Shown here piece by piece: positions 11,226 to 23,269 of a DNA stretch of 64,000 bases (within the stretch, counting starts at the first letter, position 1; the number at the start of each line of letters is the position of its first letter). The translations under genes and the position numbers were made by a program. This stretch comes from Chiridota heheva (Eukaryota; Echinodermata; Holothuroidea; Apodida; Chiridotidae). The stretch spans positions 847,001 through 911,000 of the forward strand of contig JAIGNY010000800.1 of assembly GCA_020152595.1 (NCBI GenBank), read 5' to 3'. The notes beneath the pieces are model-generated. The model was not told where the DNA came from. It was given only the letters and a program-made list of their open reading frames with translations, and made no database searches.

Positions 11226-14200
11226 ATGTTTATACATATTACTCTTAAAATCTGCATCTTGCTGGTGTACCTCATCGTGATTGTCATTCTCTTTCGTCTG
11301 TTGGACACGATAGCTTGGTATGAAACTGGCCTCCTTGCGACCCAGCTCGTAGATCCATTGTCTCTGAGTGTTTTTAAGCTGAAAAGCTTGTTGGATACCA
11401 GAGGTCTCGGATATGATGGCGTGGTTGAAAAAGATGAGTTGGTGAAGCTGGTGCAGAGTTCAGGTCAGCAATATATTGTTTTGATGGTGTAGGGGTTGTG
11501 CCAGGATGTTCTGGATTGGGGTTGACTCGGGTGAGGGGGAGGGGGGTAGCCTACTTGTGACGCCATATCTGCTGGGAAGAACAGCAGCATTTTTTTTATA
11601 TCATAGCTTATCATACCTTTTTATTAAGGATTAATGTGTGGAGTCTTGAATATATACTGCATTATTATTATTATTATTAAAAACCTTTTTTATAGCGCAA
11701 ATACTGCAAAATTAAACATTTAAATGCGCTTTACAAACAAGTGAATCAAATGATAAAATAAGTTAAGACTATAGTAAATAAAAAGATAAAAACAGACCTA
11801 GAATCATTAAAGCTGGAATATTGAATAAAAAGACAAAAGCAATAGGATCAACAATGAACGTAATAAGAGGAATAATCTAAAATGTTAAGAGTAAAATCAA
11901 ACTTAGCAAGTCAGGTTGTATAGGCACTAAGATAGTATAAAGTAGACATACAAAAATGAGAGCTATAAGATGTAAATATTGATAAAGATGTTAAAAGAAT
12001 AAAAGGTCAAATAATGTAAGATAGTCTACATGACGTGTACATCCGCTTTCCGTTTAGTATGCACTGCAACCGCCGATTTTGGCCAAAATTGATGGTTGCA
12101 CGTGCACACGCCTCTATCTGATGCACGTTGAGCATATTATTAATGCCCCTATGATAGCATACTGAAAGGAAAGAGCTTGCACACTTAATGTAAATAGTTA
12201 AATACAGTAAAGAATATAGTGGTTAAAATTAAAGATAACACATTCAAGCAGGAGGGATAAAATGATAGAATTAGTTGCATTAAAGGCAGCTGTAAAAAGG
12301 TAAGTTTTAAGGCTATTCTTAAAATGAGCAAGGCAAGTTTTACTTCGTAGATGATAGGGCAGGTTCCAAAGTTTAGGTGCGGCATGGTAAAAACCTCTGG
12401 TTCCAAACTGGGTTTTAGTCCTGGGTACAGTGAGGAAATGTTTTGATTGAGATCTTAAATATCTAGTTGGTTGATATGGAATTAATAAGTTTGACAGATA
12501 ACTGGGTGAAGGGCCATGAAGACATTTAAAAGTGAGCAATACAATTTTAAACTTAATCCTATACTTAACTGGGAGCCAGTGTAATTTGAAAAGCACTGGT
12601 GAAATGTGGTGGTACTTTGGGGTTCTAGTATTAAGTCTGGCAGCTAAGTTTTGAACCAATTGCAATTTCTTCAAAAGGCTATCAGGTAAGTTAAAATATA
12701 AGGAGTTCCAGTAATCAATACGAGATGTAATAAATGCATGAACTAGGGATTCGCATGAATCGTCATCTAGATACTTGCGGATTTGCCAAAGTTTGTAAAG
12801 ATTGTAAGAAGCTTTTTTACAAACCGCAGCTATCTGTGTCTTAAATGAAAGGTTCTTATCAAAAATGATACCAAGATTATGAACATTGTCAGCAGTTCGG
12901 ATATTGACTTTACCCACTTTAACTGATATAGCAGGCAATTTAGCAAGTTGCTGCTTAAAACCGATGAGTATGACCTCAGTTTTACTATCATTTATCTTGA
13001 GAAAATTACTGAGAAACCACTGTCGTACATCGCTGATACATTGCTCCAGAGCGACCAGCGCGACATCTTTAGAGCAGTCACTGCCAGCTTTGAAAGCCAG
13101 GTATAACTGGTGATCATCCGTGTACCCTTCACAATTATGGGAGGTGCCTGTTGACTATATTATAAAATTGTGATAAGTACGAAATGAAAAGTTTGGGTCC
13201 GGTACAACTCCCTTTTGGAACACCGCATTTTAAGGGAAACTTTTTAGAGCTATCCCCATTTATCAATATATGTTGATTTCTGGCATCTAAATAGCCTTTA
13301 AACCATTTTAATGGTGTACCCTTGATATTTAGACGATTTTCAAGGCAATCAAAGAGAACCTCATAATTAACCGTATCGAAAGCCGCCGACAGATCTAACA
13401 TAACAAGTAGAGTTACTTCCCCAATGTCCATATTGTGCATAATGTCAGAGTGCACCTTTAAAAGTGCTGTTTCTGTGCTGTGATGTTTCCTGTAAGCTGA
13501 ATTATGTGTGGGTAAAAGGTCATTTTGGAGCAAGTGCTCATCATACTGACGCATAACAGCAATCCCCATGCATATATAATGGGGATGTATCATTAACATT
13601 TCATATTTATTTCATTGGTATATTGTAGTATTGCGCTACAATTTGGCAAAATGAGTTTCTTGTAATATTATTTTATTCCGTTATCAAAAAAGCTGCAAAT
13701 ATTTTGATGATTTTAAAAATTGTACTAAATGATTACAACTGAAAATATCATTTTTTTGTTAAACGGGGAATTTCAGTTTAAGAGTAATTCATTCAAAATT
13801 AATAAACTTAAGAAAACCTATAGTAAACCTATTTCAATAAACTCTATATAGCCCTTTACCTCTTTACTAGGATTTTTCAAATTTCATTTATTTTTCTTCC
13901 AATGAGTAATTTTACAGACAAGTTTTAACAAATTAGTTTTGACACTACAAATGATTGATTTAATTGATTGAATTTGATAGATTGTATTTGATTGATTGAT
14001 TTATTTATTGATCAATCACCCGATTGATTGATTGATGGATTGATTGAATTTGATTTAATGATTGAATTTGCATATTTGTATTATTCATTTTTCCCGCTTG
14101 CAGGACAAATTATAAATGGTGAGGTAAGTCTCTTGGAGAAGACCACAGACAGCGAAGATGATAAGGCGGCGACTGAATTTACCAGCGGAGCGCATTTCCT

Positions 14201-16965
14201 GGAAGAGGTGGAGGATAAGAAAGACAGTGTCTGGCTAATTCAGGTAAGTACTGTGTCGTGTAAAAAACTAGTAGAATTATTTTTCTTAAAATCTTTTGTA
14301 ATAAGAGAAAGCCCCCAAACAGTGACATTACTATAGACCTCCAAAACACAAAACTATGGAAGTCCAGAGAAATTCAATTTTGTCGTACCTTACATTAGCC
14401 ATTTGCCCATCACGTACAGTACCAATTCCGCATCACTTCTGCAATTTCTCTATAAAATGATCTATCGTCTTTAGTTTTCAATGCTCCATCTGTTAATTCT
14501 TTTAAACGTCGCCTTAAACCCCATTCATCACTTAATTTGTATTTTACCTGCTAATCTTTTGTTTCATATAAACAGGTAATCCCTGCCGCTGAAGTACCTC
14601 TTCTGAAGAAGAAAGTCTGGAATTCCGTCATGAAAAAAGTTACAAAATTTGGAATACAAACTGGTGTGTTTACATGCGCAAGGGATATAAGGTAGGAGCA
14701 TTTTAGTTTTCTGTTTATTACTGATGATGAAGGTTTTGTTTTCGTTCATGTTGGTCCGTTTGTTTGTCAACAACATGTTTCAATGGGGTGGGGGTGATGT
14801 TTGTAGGTACTTCGTGGAAATATACCAATGGAATGTGTTCAACAGTAAATTTATGCTTTGAAAGGATATCAAAACAAACCATTTTCTGGCCTGTAAGGAA
14901 ACCAAAACAATTGGTGTCTGGTATGAAAGAAAATAACAGTGTGTTCATCTGTCTGAAGAAACTTAAAACAATAAATGCTCAGAGAAAATGGAGCAAAAAT
15001 AGCAAAAGACAAATTAGTCAGAAGATAAATACTTCTAGATTGTTTAGAATGTAAGTCAGTAAGATAGATAAACTTGTAATAACCATGCCACTTTTGAAAC
15101 AACATGTCATGCATACACTATTCAATAATGGTCTTATTTTCTTCAAATATAGATTTTGTCACCGGAAAGGATGGTCCAGCCCTCTGGTGTTGTTAGCAAT
15201 GCCAGAGGGCCATTACCAAAAGGATGAGGTGGTTATGAAGAAACTCTTTACTTCCAAGACGTCATCAAGTGTTCTGCAATGGATTAACGAGGAGCTGTCT
15301 TCAAAAATATTTGAAATACAAAATCACAAGGTGTTATGCGAGCAGTGGGTTAACAACCAAGAAAACGAAAATCCGTCAGTGAAAGTGATTTTATTTTCCT
15401 CTCGAAAGGATCTATCTTTTTTTTATTCCGTCGTTAGTTTGAAATATTCCGGTCGGATTAAGTTTGGTGTTTATTCAGACCATCAGAGTGATAGAAGTTG
15501 TCCTCAACTTGAAATTGATAAAAAACATCAGATTTTGATCGTGACACCAGAGAGAGTGTGGGTGTACGGTTCTAATCCTGGTGAATATCACAACGTGAAG
15601 TCCTTTGATTTACTTCTACGATCACTATCACCTGAGGTCAATGACCTTTTCATCCTGTCCTTTACTATAGTCAATATTTTTTGTCTAATGGACCTGTTTG
15701 TGGTCTCTGGCGGCGTTGCAAAGGTACTAATTGGTTTTGTTTGGCATTTGATTAAATACAACTTTTACTTCATTTTGTTATGGCTGCCCTTGCAATGGCT
15801 ATTTCAAGTTTCGCTACTCAGTCCATTTTCAAGCTTTTCCTGGCGGATGGTCAGATCATTTTGCCAGAGCAGTTTTGCGGCGCAACTTCGACAGGACTGT
15901 CTGCATCATTCAAATCATCATTTGTGGTTCATTGGTCTTTTTTGTGCTTTATGCTTCATTGTCGGACAAATTTACAAAAGGTTTCGGCCTGTGGTGCAGG
16001 AGGACAATTTGACTAGTCTGGAATGGATCAGATTGATTTGGCATCAGTATTACCTGTTCTTGCTGCGACCAAACAACAACTACAGCAGTCCTTCGATGAC
16101 TGTCAATCAACTAGAAGAAGGAATTGATGTATTATTTAACCACCTTCCGACCCCGGATTTATGGCTACATCCAGTGATCAGCGGCGAATACATCGTAAAT
16201 CTCGACCAGTGGAAATATGGTGGCTTGCCGGAGAAAGAAGAGGCTGACGATGGGTGTTTAGAGAGGCTGTGTTCCTCGTGTAGGAGTAACTGGGTCAGAT
16301 TCAATTGTTTTAATGATCGGGAGGCAAAGAAAGAGCAGTTTCAAAAGGCTTGCGCTGATGTCCGAGAGCTTTTTGAAGAGGATAAAAGTACTACAGAACA
16401 ACCAAAGTCTCTTGAAAATCTTGGTTATGATAAGTCAGTGTTAACAGAATGTCAACCAAACCATGAGAATGAAATTGATACATACTCGGGAACGATAACA
16501 TGTGAAAATTGTGGTGGAAGTAGAAACGGTTGTAGTTTATCGACCCATGAATCTGTTCCCCACTCTGTCCAATTAAATTCAAGCCAAAAATGCCTAGATG
16601 ACCATTGTTCAAAAAATTTCCCTGCTCCGTTAGGTATAAAGGAGGATTTGATTAGTTCTTCAGAAGTAATTTCTGATACTTGCAAGTCATCAGAGAGATC
16701 AAGTAGGTCAACCTGGAAAAGGCCAAAGGTTGTTATTCCAGATGGATGTGACCCATGGCCAGAGAGCATGATAGAATGTGCAGATTGTGCTATCTGTTTG
16801 GAGCCGTACCAGTTGGGATCTTCACTCTGTGGTTTGCCTTGTGGACATGTGTATCATCACCAGTGTGTTAAGGAGTGGCTGACGAACGGAAATCATATTT
16901 GCCCTACCTGTCGTTGGCCAGCCTTCAAAAGGAAAGCGGCAAAGCTTTCAAGGTACAAGGAATAG
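11226..16965 (+). CDS. RNF103: RNF103-type ER RING-H2 E3 ubiquitin ligase, complete
   Basis: Multi-pass ER membrane protein whose cytosolic RING-H2 domain transfers ubiquitin in ER-associated degradation (known for the vertebrate family). Coding exons are 11226-11463, 14104-14243, 14576-14691 and 15153-16965. Phases 1, 0 and 2 agree across all junctions, giving 768 residues against about 685 in human. The N terminus has a membrane anchor (about residues 8-27) followed by DTIAWYETGLLATQLVDP and RGLGY, the family signature. A lumenal part ends with SDLF-like NDLFILS. Membrane segments follow at about 330-350, 367-388 and 421-440, with FPDLWLHP-like PDLWLHP after them. A long polar linker precedes the C3H2C3 RING at residues 710-751 (CAIC, CGHVYHHQC, CPTC). 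A -terminal WPAFKRK resembles the family WPSYKKK. The start ATG follows a spliced 5' UTR. Intron 1 holds an antisense LINE. The linker is longer than in vertebrates, which explains the extra length. Confidence 0.95.
11662..13570 (-). mobile_element. 5'-truncated CR1/L2-type LINE in RNF103 intron 1
   Basis: Reverse transcriptase remnants on the minus strand. 13599-13135 carries STETALLKVHSDI, motif A LDLSAAFDTV and motif B GVPKGS. The next frame has motif C as YTDD near 13115. 12938-12198 carries the C-terminal domain (LHWLPVKYRIKFKI, FHAAPKLWN-like YHAAPKLWN). At least one frameshift lies near 13140 between motifs B and C, so it is dead. The endonuclease region is missing. The 3' end at about 11662-11680 is a short TAA microsatellite, as in CR1/L2 elements. 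It lies antisense to RNF103 within intron 1. Confidence 0.85.
13940..14060. repeat. GATT microsatellite
   Basis: Imperfect GATT/GATTTATT repeats about 45 bases before RNF103 exon 2. Confidence 0.8.
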
Positions 16966-17424
16966 AATAGATGATGGAACGAACAAATTTTCTCTCCAAA
17001 ATCACATTTGATTTTATTACATCATGCGTTTAGTTTTATTTCATCGTGCATTCAATTTTATTTCATCGTGCATACAATTTTATTTCATCATGCATTCAAT
17101 TATTGTCAGCCTGGATCTGGGGCATGGGGGCCCACAGGGACATCAGAATATCCCTGATGGGCAAAATTTAATTTTTGTTGGACACTTTATTTTCAAGGTT
17201 CATGATTACACAGCGGAAATTCTTAATAGGTGCCTGCAGTCCAAATTTGGCCCGCCAGACAATCCAACCTGGCCCGCAAACAATAATCATTATATAATGC
17301 AATACAGTGTAGTCGTAGATTCAAGTCAAGTTTGGTATGTTACTGCTGGCATTTAGTTAAAAGGTTTGGGGTTGTATGAAATTGACCTCAATTTATATTC
17401 TTAATTAGGGCCTAAAGACATTAA

Positions 17425-17430
17425 AATAAA
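17425..17430 (+). promoter_or_regulatory. Candidate poly(A) signal of RNF103
   Basis: AATAAA 460 bases after the stop codon, the first canonical hexamer I see downstream on this strand. Confidence 0.3.
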
Positions 17431-17491
17431 AAATTACTGGTTTTACTAAGATTTCTTTTATCTAAAATTAAAGTGTACCACTAATTCAAGA

Positions 17492-17745
17492 TTCTGCATG
17501 GATGCAGTGGTTTGTATTCAGAACGAGAAGTTCTGGGTTCGATCCCAACCTAGCAGCTGTCTGTGTTGCATCCTTGGGCAGCACTTTTTCACTTGCCTCT
17601 GTTCACTCGGGCTGTGAAAATAAGTACAAGCATTGCTGTTAACCTGTGATGGACTGACATCCTGTCCAAGGGAGTCATGTGCTGTCCTCTTCTTGTGCTA
17701 TGGAAACTGGAGATAAGCACTGGCCCTATGAGCCTAATGGCTCAG
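17492..17745 (+). mobile_element. tRNA-derived SINE family B, copy 2
   Basis: Box-A-like TGCAGTGGTTTGTA and box-B GGGTTCGATCCCAA mark a tRNA-derived head. The body has CTTGGGCAGCACTTTTTCAC, GATGGACTGACATCC and CCCTATGAGCCTAATGGC. The same body recurs inverted at 5192-5436, 27610-27850 and 32835-33070. Confidence 0.8.
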
Positions 17746-17930
17746 ATGGACTTATCTTTAATTTTCAAGATTCTTGACTATTTTAACACATCAGAACCTC
17801 AATGCACATTTATGTATGGGTCTGTTGCTGGTCTTAAAAACACCAAGGTCTATGCAACAAATTACTGTTAGCAATTTGAGAAGATATTATTTTAAAATGG
17901 GATTTACAAAAATGTTTTTTTCATGTCCTA

Positions 17931-18750
17931 TTTTTAGTCGAGTATGATCAGAGGTGTAGGAAGTGGAGGGGGGAGGGGGAAGGCTGCCCCCTCTTAGAGG
18001 ATTTCACCTGCCTGGTTACATGCTTTCTGCCCAGTTAGGAGGGTTAATATCAACACAAAATGGGTGAAATTTGGCAACATTTCCCAAAGATTTAAAGAAA
18101 ATCTCTTGAAAATTGAAGGCCTCCCGAAAAGTGGAGATTTCTTGAAAATTGTATTAGATAAATTTCCCAATTAACAGTGAAGTTTCATAGAAGCTTAATT
18201 AATGGGAAGTAGGATGGGAAGGGGGTTGATTTGGAAGAAAGTTGGCTTAAATTCAGGAATAATGGTTGAGGGAAAAATGTGAAAAAGGGAGACATGTGAA
18301 AATTGGTGTTCATAGGTCTATATTCCTTATTCCAGGTCTTTGAGAATAAACCAAATTGTCACATATTTTGTAGGTCGGAAGAGGGAAGGGGGAAGGGTCC
18401 TGTTTCATTCCCTGCTTTATGTTTGCAAGCATAATGGTCCGAGAAAAATAAATCTAGATTCCACCTGCAAAACTTGTATTTGGTGTTTTTGTTTACATAT
18501 TGTAAAGGATGCACTGGATATCTATTATAGGGTTCCATACCTATGCCAACATGAATACCCAAGGAATCGTAGGAGGACGAGGTGGTAGCAAAGGGTACCA
18601 TGTATTGAATAAGTTATCAAGCACAAATGGTAGGAGCAAACTTCACCTCTGTGAGGATTATATCTAGTTGCATACGTTCTTCCCGGTTGGGAGTTAACAT
18701 TAAGAATTGTATTTATTTATTTTTTATTTGAGGAAAATTTGATATGGACA
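17931..18750. other. Spacer between RNF103 and its 3' remnant
   Basis: G-rich patches near 17960-17990 and AT-rich sequence. No gene or repeat identity recognised. Confidence 0.45.
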
Positions 18751-18759
18751 GAAATTTTG

Positions 18760-18880
18760 TGGCTGACGAATGGAAATCAGATTTGTCCTACCTGTCGCCG
18801 GCTTTTAAAAACTTTGAGGTACAAGGAATAGAATAGATGATGGAAGGAACAAATTTCCTCTCTCCAAAATCAAAATTTTG
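18760..18880 (+). pseudogene. Duplicated remnant of the RNF103 3' end
   Basis: Reads WLTNGNQICPTCRR, then ends LRYKE and a TAG at 18829-18831. This parallels the true C terminus WLTNGNHICPTCRW...SRYKE of RNF103, whose stop lies 1.87 kb upstream. The similarity continues into the 3' UTR (GAATAGATGATGGAAnGAAC and on). An internal stretch corresponding to PAFKRKAAK is shortened and the first RING cysteines and histidines are missing, so it cannot form a RING. An AG precedes it at 18751, so use as an alternative last exon cannot be fully excluded. Confidence 0.8.
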
Positions 18881-19740
18881 GTAAAATTGAAGAAATTTTT
18901 GTTCCAGCTTCAATTAGCAGCAACCTCCGATTTGAACTTAATTTTGGTACTACGACATAAAGCAGATATGACTGGGATAATATGATTTGAGCCCTTACAA
19001 CACCTAATACATGGATTCAATATGATAAAGTAGCCAAAATTCATATTTTATATTCCAAATCCACTTTGGTTCAAAATAAATGAGTGAGATTCACCTACAA
19101 AGAAGCCATTTAAAAAAAAATATAAGAAGATACCCAAATTTTCATGTTCAAAAGTTTGCCTTACCCTGCAATCCCCGACAAAAGTAAATGAAACAAACGT
19201 CAATATTGACACTTTTGTAGCTAACATGATCAAAAAAGGCTGGGGAGGTTTTGGGTGGTAAATTTATGTGAATAAGACGTGAATTGCTAGTGTTTTGTTT
19301 CATTCAATTTGTTGGGGATTGTAGCTACCATATGGATAGTGAAGATTAATCAAAAAACACGATTCTACATGATTTAAGTTTATTTAACACTTCGTAAAGT
19401 TTATTGTATTTCTCATGACGATGCAACCATACTCATCTTGGACAAAAGTGTTGGAACATCATTTACTATGACCTCAAAAGACCTTTTCATATCCGAATCA
19501 GGAATTTCCGGAAAACCAATTTGAATAATGCAACATGGCTGAATTTCATGTGTCCTTTATGGACTGAGGGAATCTTTTTGTTTAATCAATTACTAGGGGA
19601 ATCTTGGCCGTCTACACAATTCACGCACAATATGGGGCCAAGCGTATAAAAAAAATGCTTTAAACGCACATATCATATGTGCGTTATACATGAAGGTAAT
19701 ATGGCACACACTGTTGTTTACAAAATTCTCTAAAGTTTTC
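18881..19740. other. Intergenic spacer
   Basis: AT-rich, with no recognised feature. Confidence 0.4.
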
Positions 19741-19744
19741 ACAT

Positions 19745-20250
19745 ATTCAAATGATATTAAAGCTCCCATACGCAGTGGGGCAAGTAGAGTCCTCTCCGCT
19801 TCCCCGAGATCCTTCTGACACCTCTAACGCTTTGGGTTCCAAAACAAAGATATTGCAGTGTCAATGTTCAGGACTAGACACAAATCGGCTTAACCCAGGG
19901 CCTGTAAGGTTTACCCACCCTTCTGGACATTCCCAATTTTTTGTTGTGCCACTGCTTATCAAACGTGTATTCCTTCCAACAGCCTAAGCCTACCCAATGT
20001 AACTCCCACAAAGAGTGTCTTATACCCACCCTCAAAACATATATTGAGCTACTACATCATTTATGGTCTAGCACCACGATATTAAAGCTCCCTCTTGCAT
20101 TTCCCCTCAAAATAAACATCAAACATGTATTTCTTTCCTAACAACCCCAGCCTACTCTAATTTAACAAGCAACCAACAAAAAAACAGGCTTGTAACCACC
20201 CTCAAAAATGTTGAGCTACTACATCATTGATGTTCTAGTTCTAAGATTGA
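19745..20250. repeat. Two to three diverged tandem copies of about 190 bp
   Basis: Words ATATTAAAGCTCCC, AAACGTGTATTCCTTCC / AAACATGTATTTCTTTCC and TTGAGCTACTACATCATT recur in order about 190-350 bases apart. No coding signal. Confidence 0.6.
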
Positions 20251-20313
20251 TCAATTTATTAGTGATGTACGACTGGGCAATAGCTCAAAATCTTTATTCT
20301 TTCAATTGCATGC

Positions 20314-21112
20314 AATAAGTACTTTCCGCTCAGCTACTTTGCCATCTTATTGAGTACTCTCCGCTCAGCTACTTTGCCATCTTATCGAGTACTCTCTGCT
20401 CAGCCACCTTATCGAGTACTCTTCGCTCAAGCCATCTTATTTAGTACTCTCCGCTCAGCCACTTTGCCATCTTATCGAGTACTCTTCGCTCAAGCCACTT
20501 TATCAAGTACTCTCCGCTCAGCCACTTAGCCATCTTATCGAGTACTCTTCGCTCAAGCCACTTAGCCATCTTATTTAGTACTCTCCGCGCAGCCACCCTG
20601 CCATCTTATTGAGTACTCTCCGCTCAGCCACTTTGTCATCTTATTGAGTACTCTTCGCTCAAGCCACTTAGCCATCTTATTTAGTACTCTCCGCTCAGCC
20701 ACTTTGCCATCTTATGGAGTACTCTCCGCTCAGCCACTTTGCCATCTTATTTAGTACTCTCCGCTCAGTCATCTTATTGAGTACTCTCCGCTCAGCCACT
20801 TTGTTATCTTATTGAGTACTCTTCGCTCTAGCCATCTTATTTAGTACTCTCCGCTCAGCCACTTTGCCATCTTATTGAGTACTCTCCGCTTTGCCATCTT
20901 ATTGAGTACACTCCGCTCAGCCACTTTGCCATCTTATTGAGTACTCTCCGCTCAGCCACTTTGCCATCTTATTGAGCTCAGCCACTTTGCCCTCAACTTT
21001 ATTGAGTACTCTCCGCTCAGCCACTTTGCCCTCAACTTTATTGAGTACTCTCAGCTCAGCCACTTTGCCCTCAACTTTATTGAGTACTCTCCGCTTAGCC
21101 ACTTTGCCATCT
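20314..21112. repeat. 35 bp minisatellite
   Basis: About 25 units of the type ATCTTATTGAGTACTCTCCG plus CTCAGCCACTTTGCC. Several units are shortened by losing the CACTTTGCC part, and TTCGCTCAAGCC variants alternate with CTCCGCTCAGCC. Frames running through it (21102-20917 minus, 20972-21193 plus) are repeat translations. Confidence 0.95.
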
Positions 21113-21360
21113 TCTCAGACTCCCAAGTGTGTCCTTACTTCTTTACTCAACCTTAAGTGGGATAATCCCCACGTCCCATCTCCTCCTCCGTAAACTTCTT
21201 TCGCCCCCCTTTGCAGGAAAAGTATTATTTTCTTCTGGATGCCCAGCCATGTTGGCATCCCTGGTAATCAGGTAATGTCAAAACTGATTCAGCTGCTAAG
21301 CTTGCTCTCAACCACCCTTTTTTCCAAAACCCATTCTGACAATCAAAAACTTAATTTAGT
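21113..21360 (+). mobile_element. LINE fragment, RNase H domain
   Basis: Contains FWMPSHVGIPGNQ, the conserved RNase H block found at the 3' end of I/R1/Jockey-type LINE ORF2 proteins, in a degenerate frame. A related fragment lies at 39175-39690 on the other strand. Confidence 0.65.
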
Positions 21361-21718
21361 TCAAGAAGCATTTGTCTAATAACGTGAATGCATGTTTTTT
21401 AGAATATCCCTTTTTACTGAGAATCATCAAGGTAGATTATTTTACATCCCTTTTTCAACAGCTAAGGTGGTATAAAGATGTCCACAGCCGTTTGATAAAC
21501 CAGTTATGAAGCACTGGAGAATAAAGACACCAGGGACTGAGTATTATCCAAGCTCCACAACCACAACAGTGCTCAAAAGTTGTATGTGTTATCCCATCTG
21601 TCATCAACAACTGCATGAAACTATTTTCGCATTCTGCTGAGTGCATGCCTTGGCAATTCCGTTATACCTCTGTCCCCTTGGCAACATCACAATGGCTTAC
21701 ACTGGCGACGACGACAAC

Positions 21719-21980
21719 GAGTGAACACACAATTACAATGACGGGGTCGTACCTGCGTATTCGATTATGATAGTAACAATGCTATCACGAAACGTTTAAT
21801 ACGACCCGGACGAGAACACAGGTACAACGCATGGACAGACAACATCGACAACCAAGTCAATGTCCACAGCCATTGATAACCCTTTTGTGGTTCACTGGCG
21901 TGTCTACCCAACCCAGGCTTGAGGCCAGGGCCTCGTAGTCTGTGATAGGTATGATAACCGCTACACCACGTAGGTAGATA
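21719..21980 (-). mobile_element. tRNA-derived SINE family A, copy 1
   Basis: On the minus strand it begins with the tRNA-like head (box A of the type GTGTAGCGGTTATCA; box B degenerate here) and ends near TGTAATTGTGTGTTCAC. It matches 56899-57162 and the + strand copy at the right edge. Confidence 0.8.
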
Positions 21981-22499
21981 ATGGCTTACATTAGAAATGG
22001 CTGTGCTTTAAAACCAGGAACATCTCAACCTGCCCTCCAATGGAGCAGGGCCAGTCAAAGAAAAATTTATATATTTCTGTTCCCCAAACCACAAAACTGT
22101 ATACAGTTTCACCTATCCACAGCTCCTTCAAGAAAACAACTACTCCCGCTGGTGTTTTCAGTGACACACATCTGAATATAATAGTAATCCTTTGTAACAT
22201 AAGTAGTAGCCGTAATCAATGCTGGCATTGTTTGTCTTTGCTGCTGGGGAAAAATGAAATGAACTATTGAGCCTAGAACTATTTATACCTCAATTTTATG
22301 ATGCAAAGTTAATCTTTTGGAATGATGTGGTTAAATTGTTGCAGGCCAAATTTTTAAGCAGTGCCTTACTAATGTATATTTTCTACAGTTCACTCTTTAT
22401 GATTTGTCCATCCCCATATAATCTACCTCAAGCTCACCAAGTTTTACCCCAACGAATCTCTTCCTTACTTTTGATCCGTCTCGTCCATTTTATATTCTA

Positions 22500-22790
22500 A
22501 ACACTTTGGGATTTTCTGACTGATTTCTTTGAAGGTCATATTGTTTTCAATTTTATTCAGGTTAAGCATTCATTTGTTTGAGTTCCTTCAGGCAAGATTC
22601 ATATTCCATCATTTCCCTTTTTACGCCAGAAACCAATTGTTTTGATTTTCTTTGATGCCAGAAACCACATGATTTGATTTTCCTAGTCAAGAAAATTGAT
22701 TTTTATTTTTTGATTTCCTTTCATGGCATGAATTCATTGTTCAGCACATTCCATTGGAAAGTTTCAGTTAAGTGTCTAAGGATCTCATCC
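22500..22790. repeat. Dispersed repeat, copy 1 of 3
   Basis: Shares ordered words TTCAnTTTTATTCA, AAGCATTCATT, CCAGAAACCAC and AGAAAATTGATT with 37610-37870 and 49860-49945. Identity unknown. Confidence 0.6.
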
Positions 22791-22919
22791 AAAGACATCT
22801 CTAGCATAACCCTAACCTTATCCTTTAGGTTTTGTAAGCATGTTTGATGTTTGACTTGTAACAATTCCTGGTAGCAAATCTGTACTACGCCCCGGGACTG
22901 GAGGGGAGGGGGAGGGGGG

Positions 22920-23165
22920 GCTTACATATGTAAGGTAAATATATACATGTCTTTCTTTGATCATTTTTGTACTTCATGTCCCAAAAAATGCTGTTTTACT
23001 CTGCTAATTCCAAACTGCTGATCCATTTTTACATTATTTCCATGGAATACTCAATACTGCAGGTATCAACATTGACTCATTTCATACTGCAGGTACCAAC
23101 GTATCTGTCATACTGTGGGTATGGTTTTCAGTTTATGGGTTGCACACCCCCACCACTTCTAATAT
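22920..23165. repeat. Dispersed repeat pair member
   Basis: Shares TATGTAAGGTA, CTGnTGATCCATTTTACA-type and ACTGCAGGTAnCAAC words with 54470-54905. Confidence 0.55.
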
Positions 23166-23269
23166 GAAGTGCCCCATTCCCCAGATACTACCCTTGTATT
23201 CCTTTATTGTTTGCAGAACAAAAGTCCATTATCTGCCTCCATAGGATAACATTAATGTTTATTTGTCCT

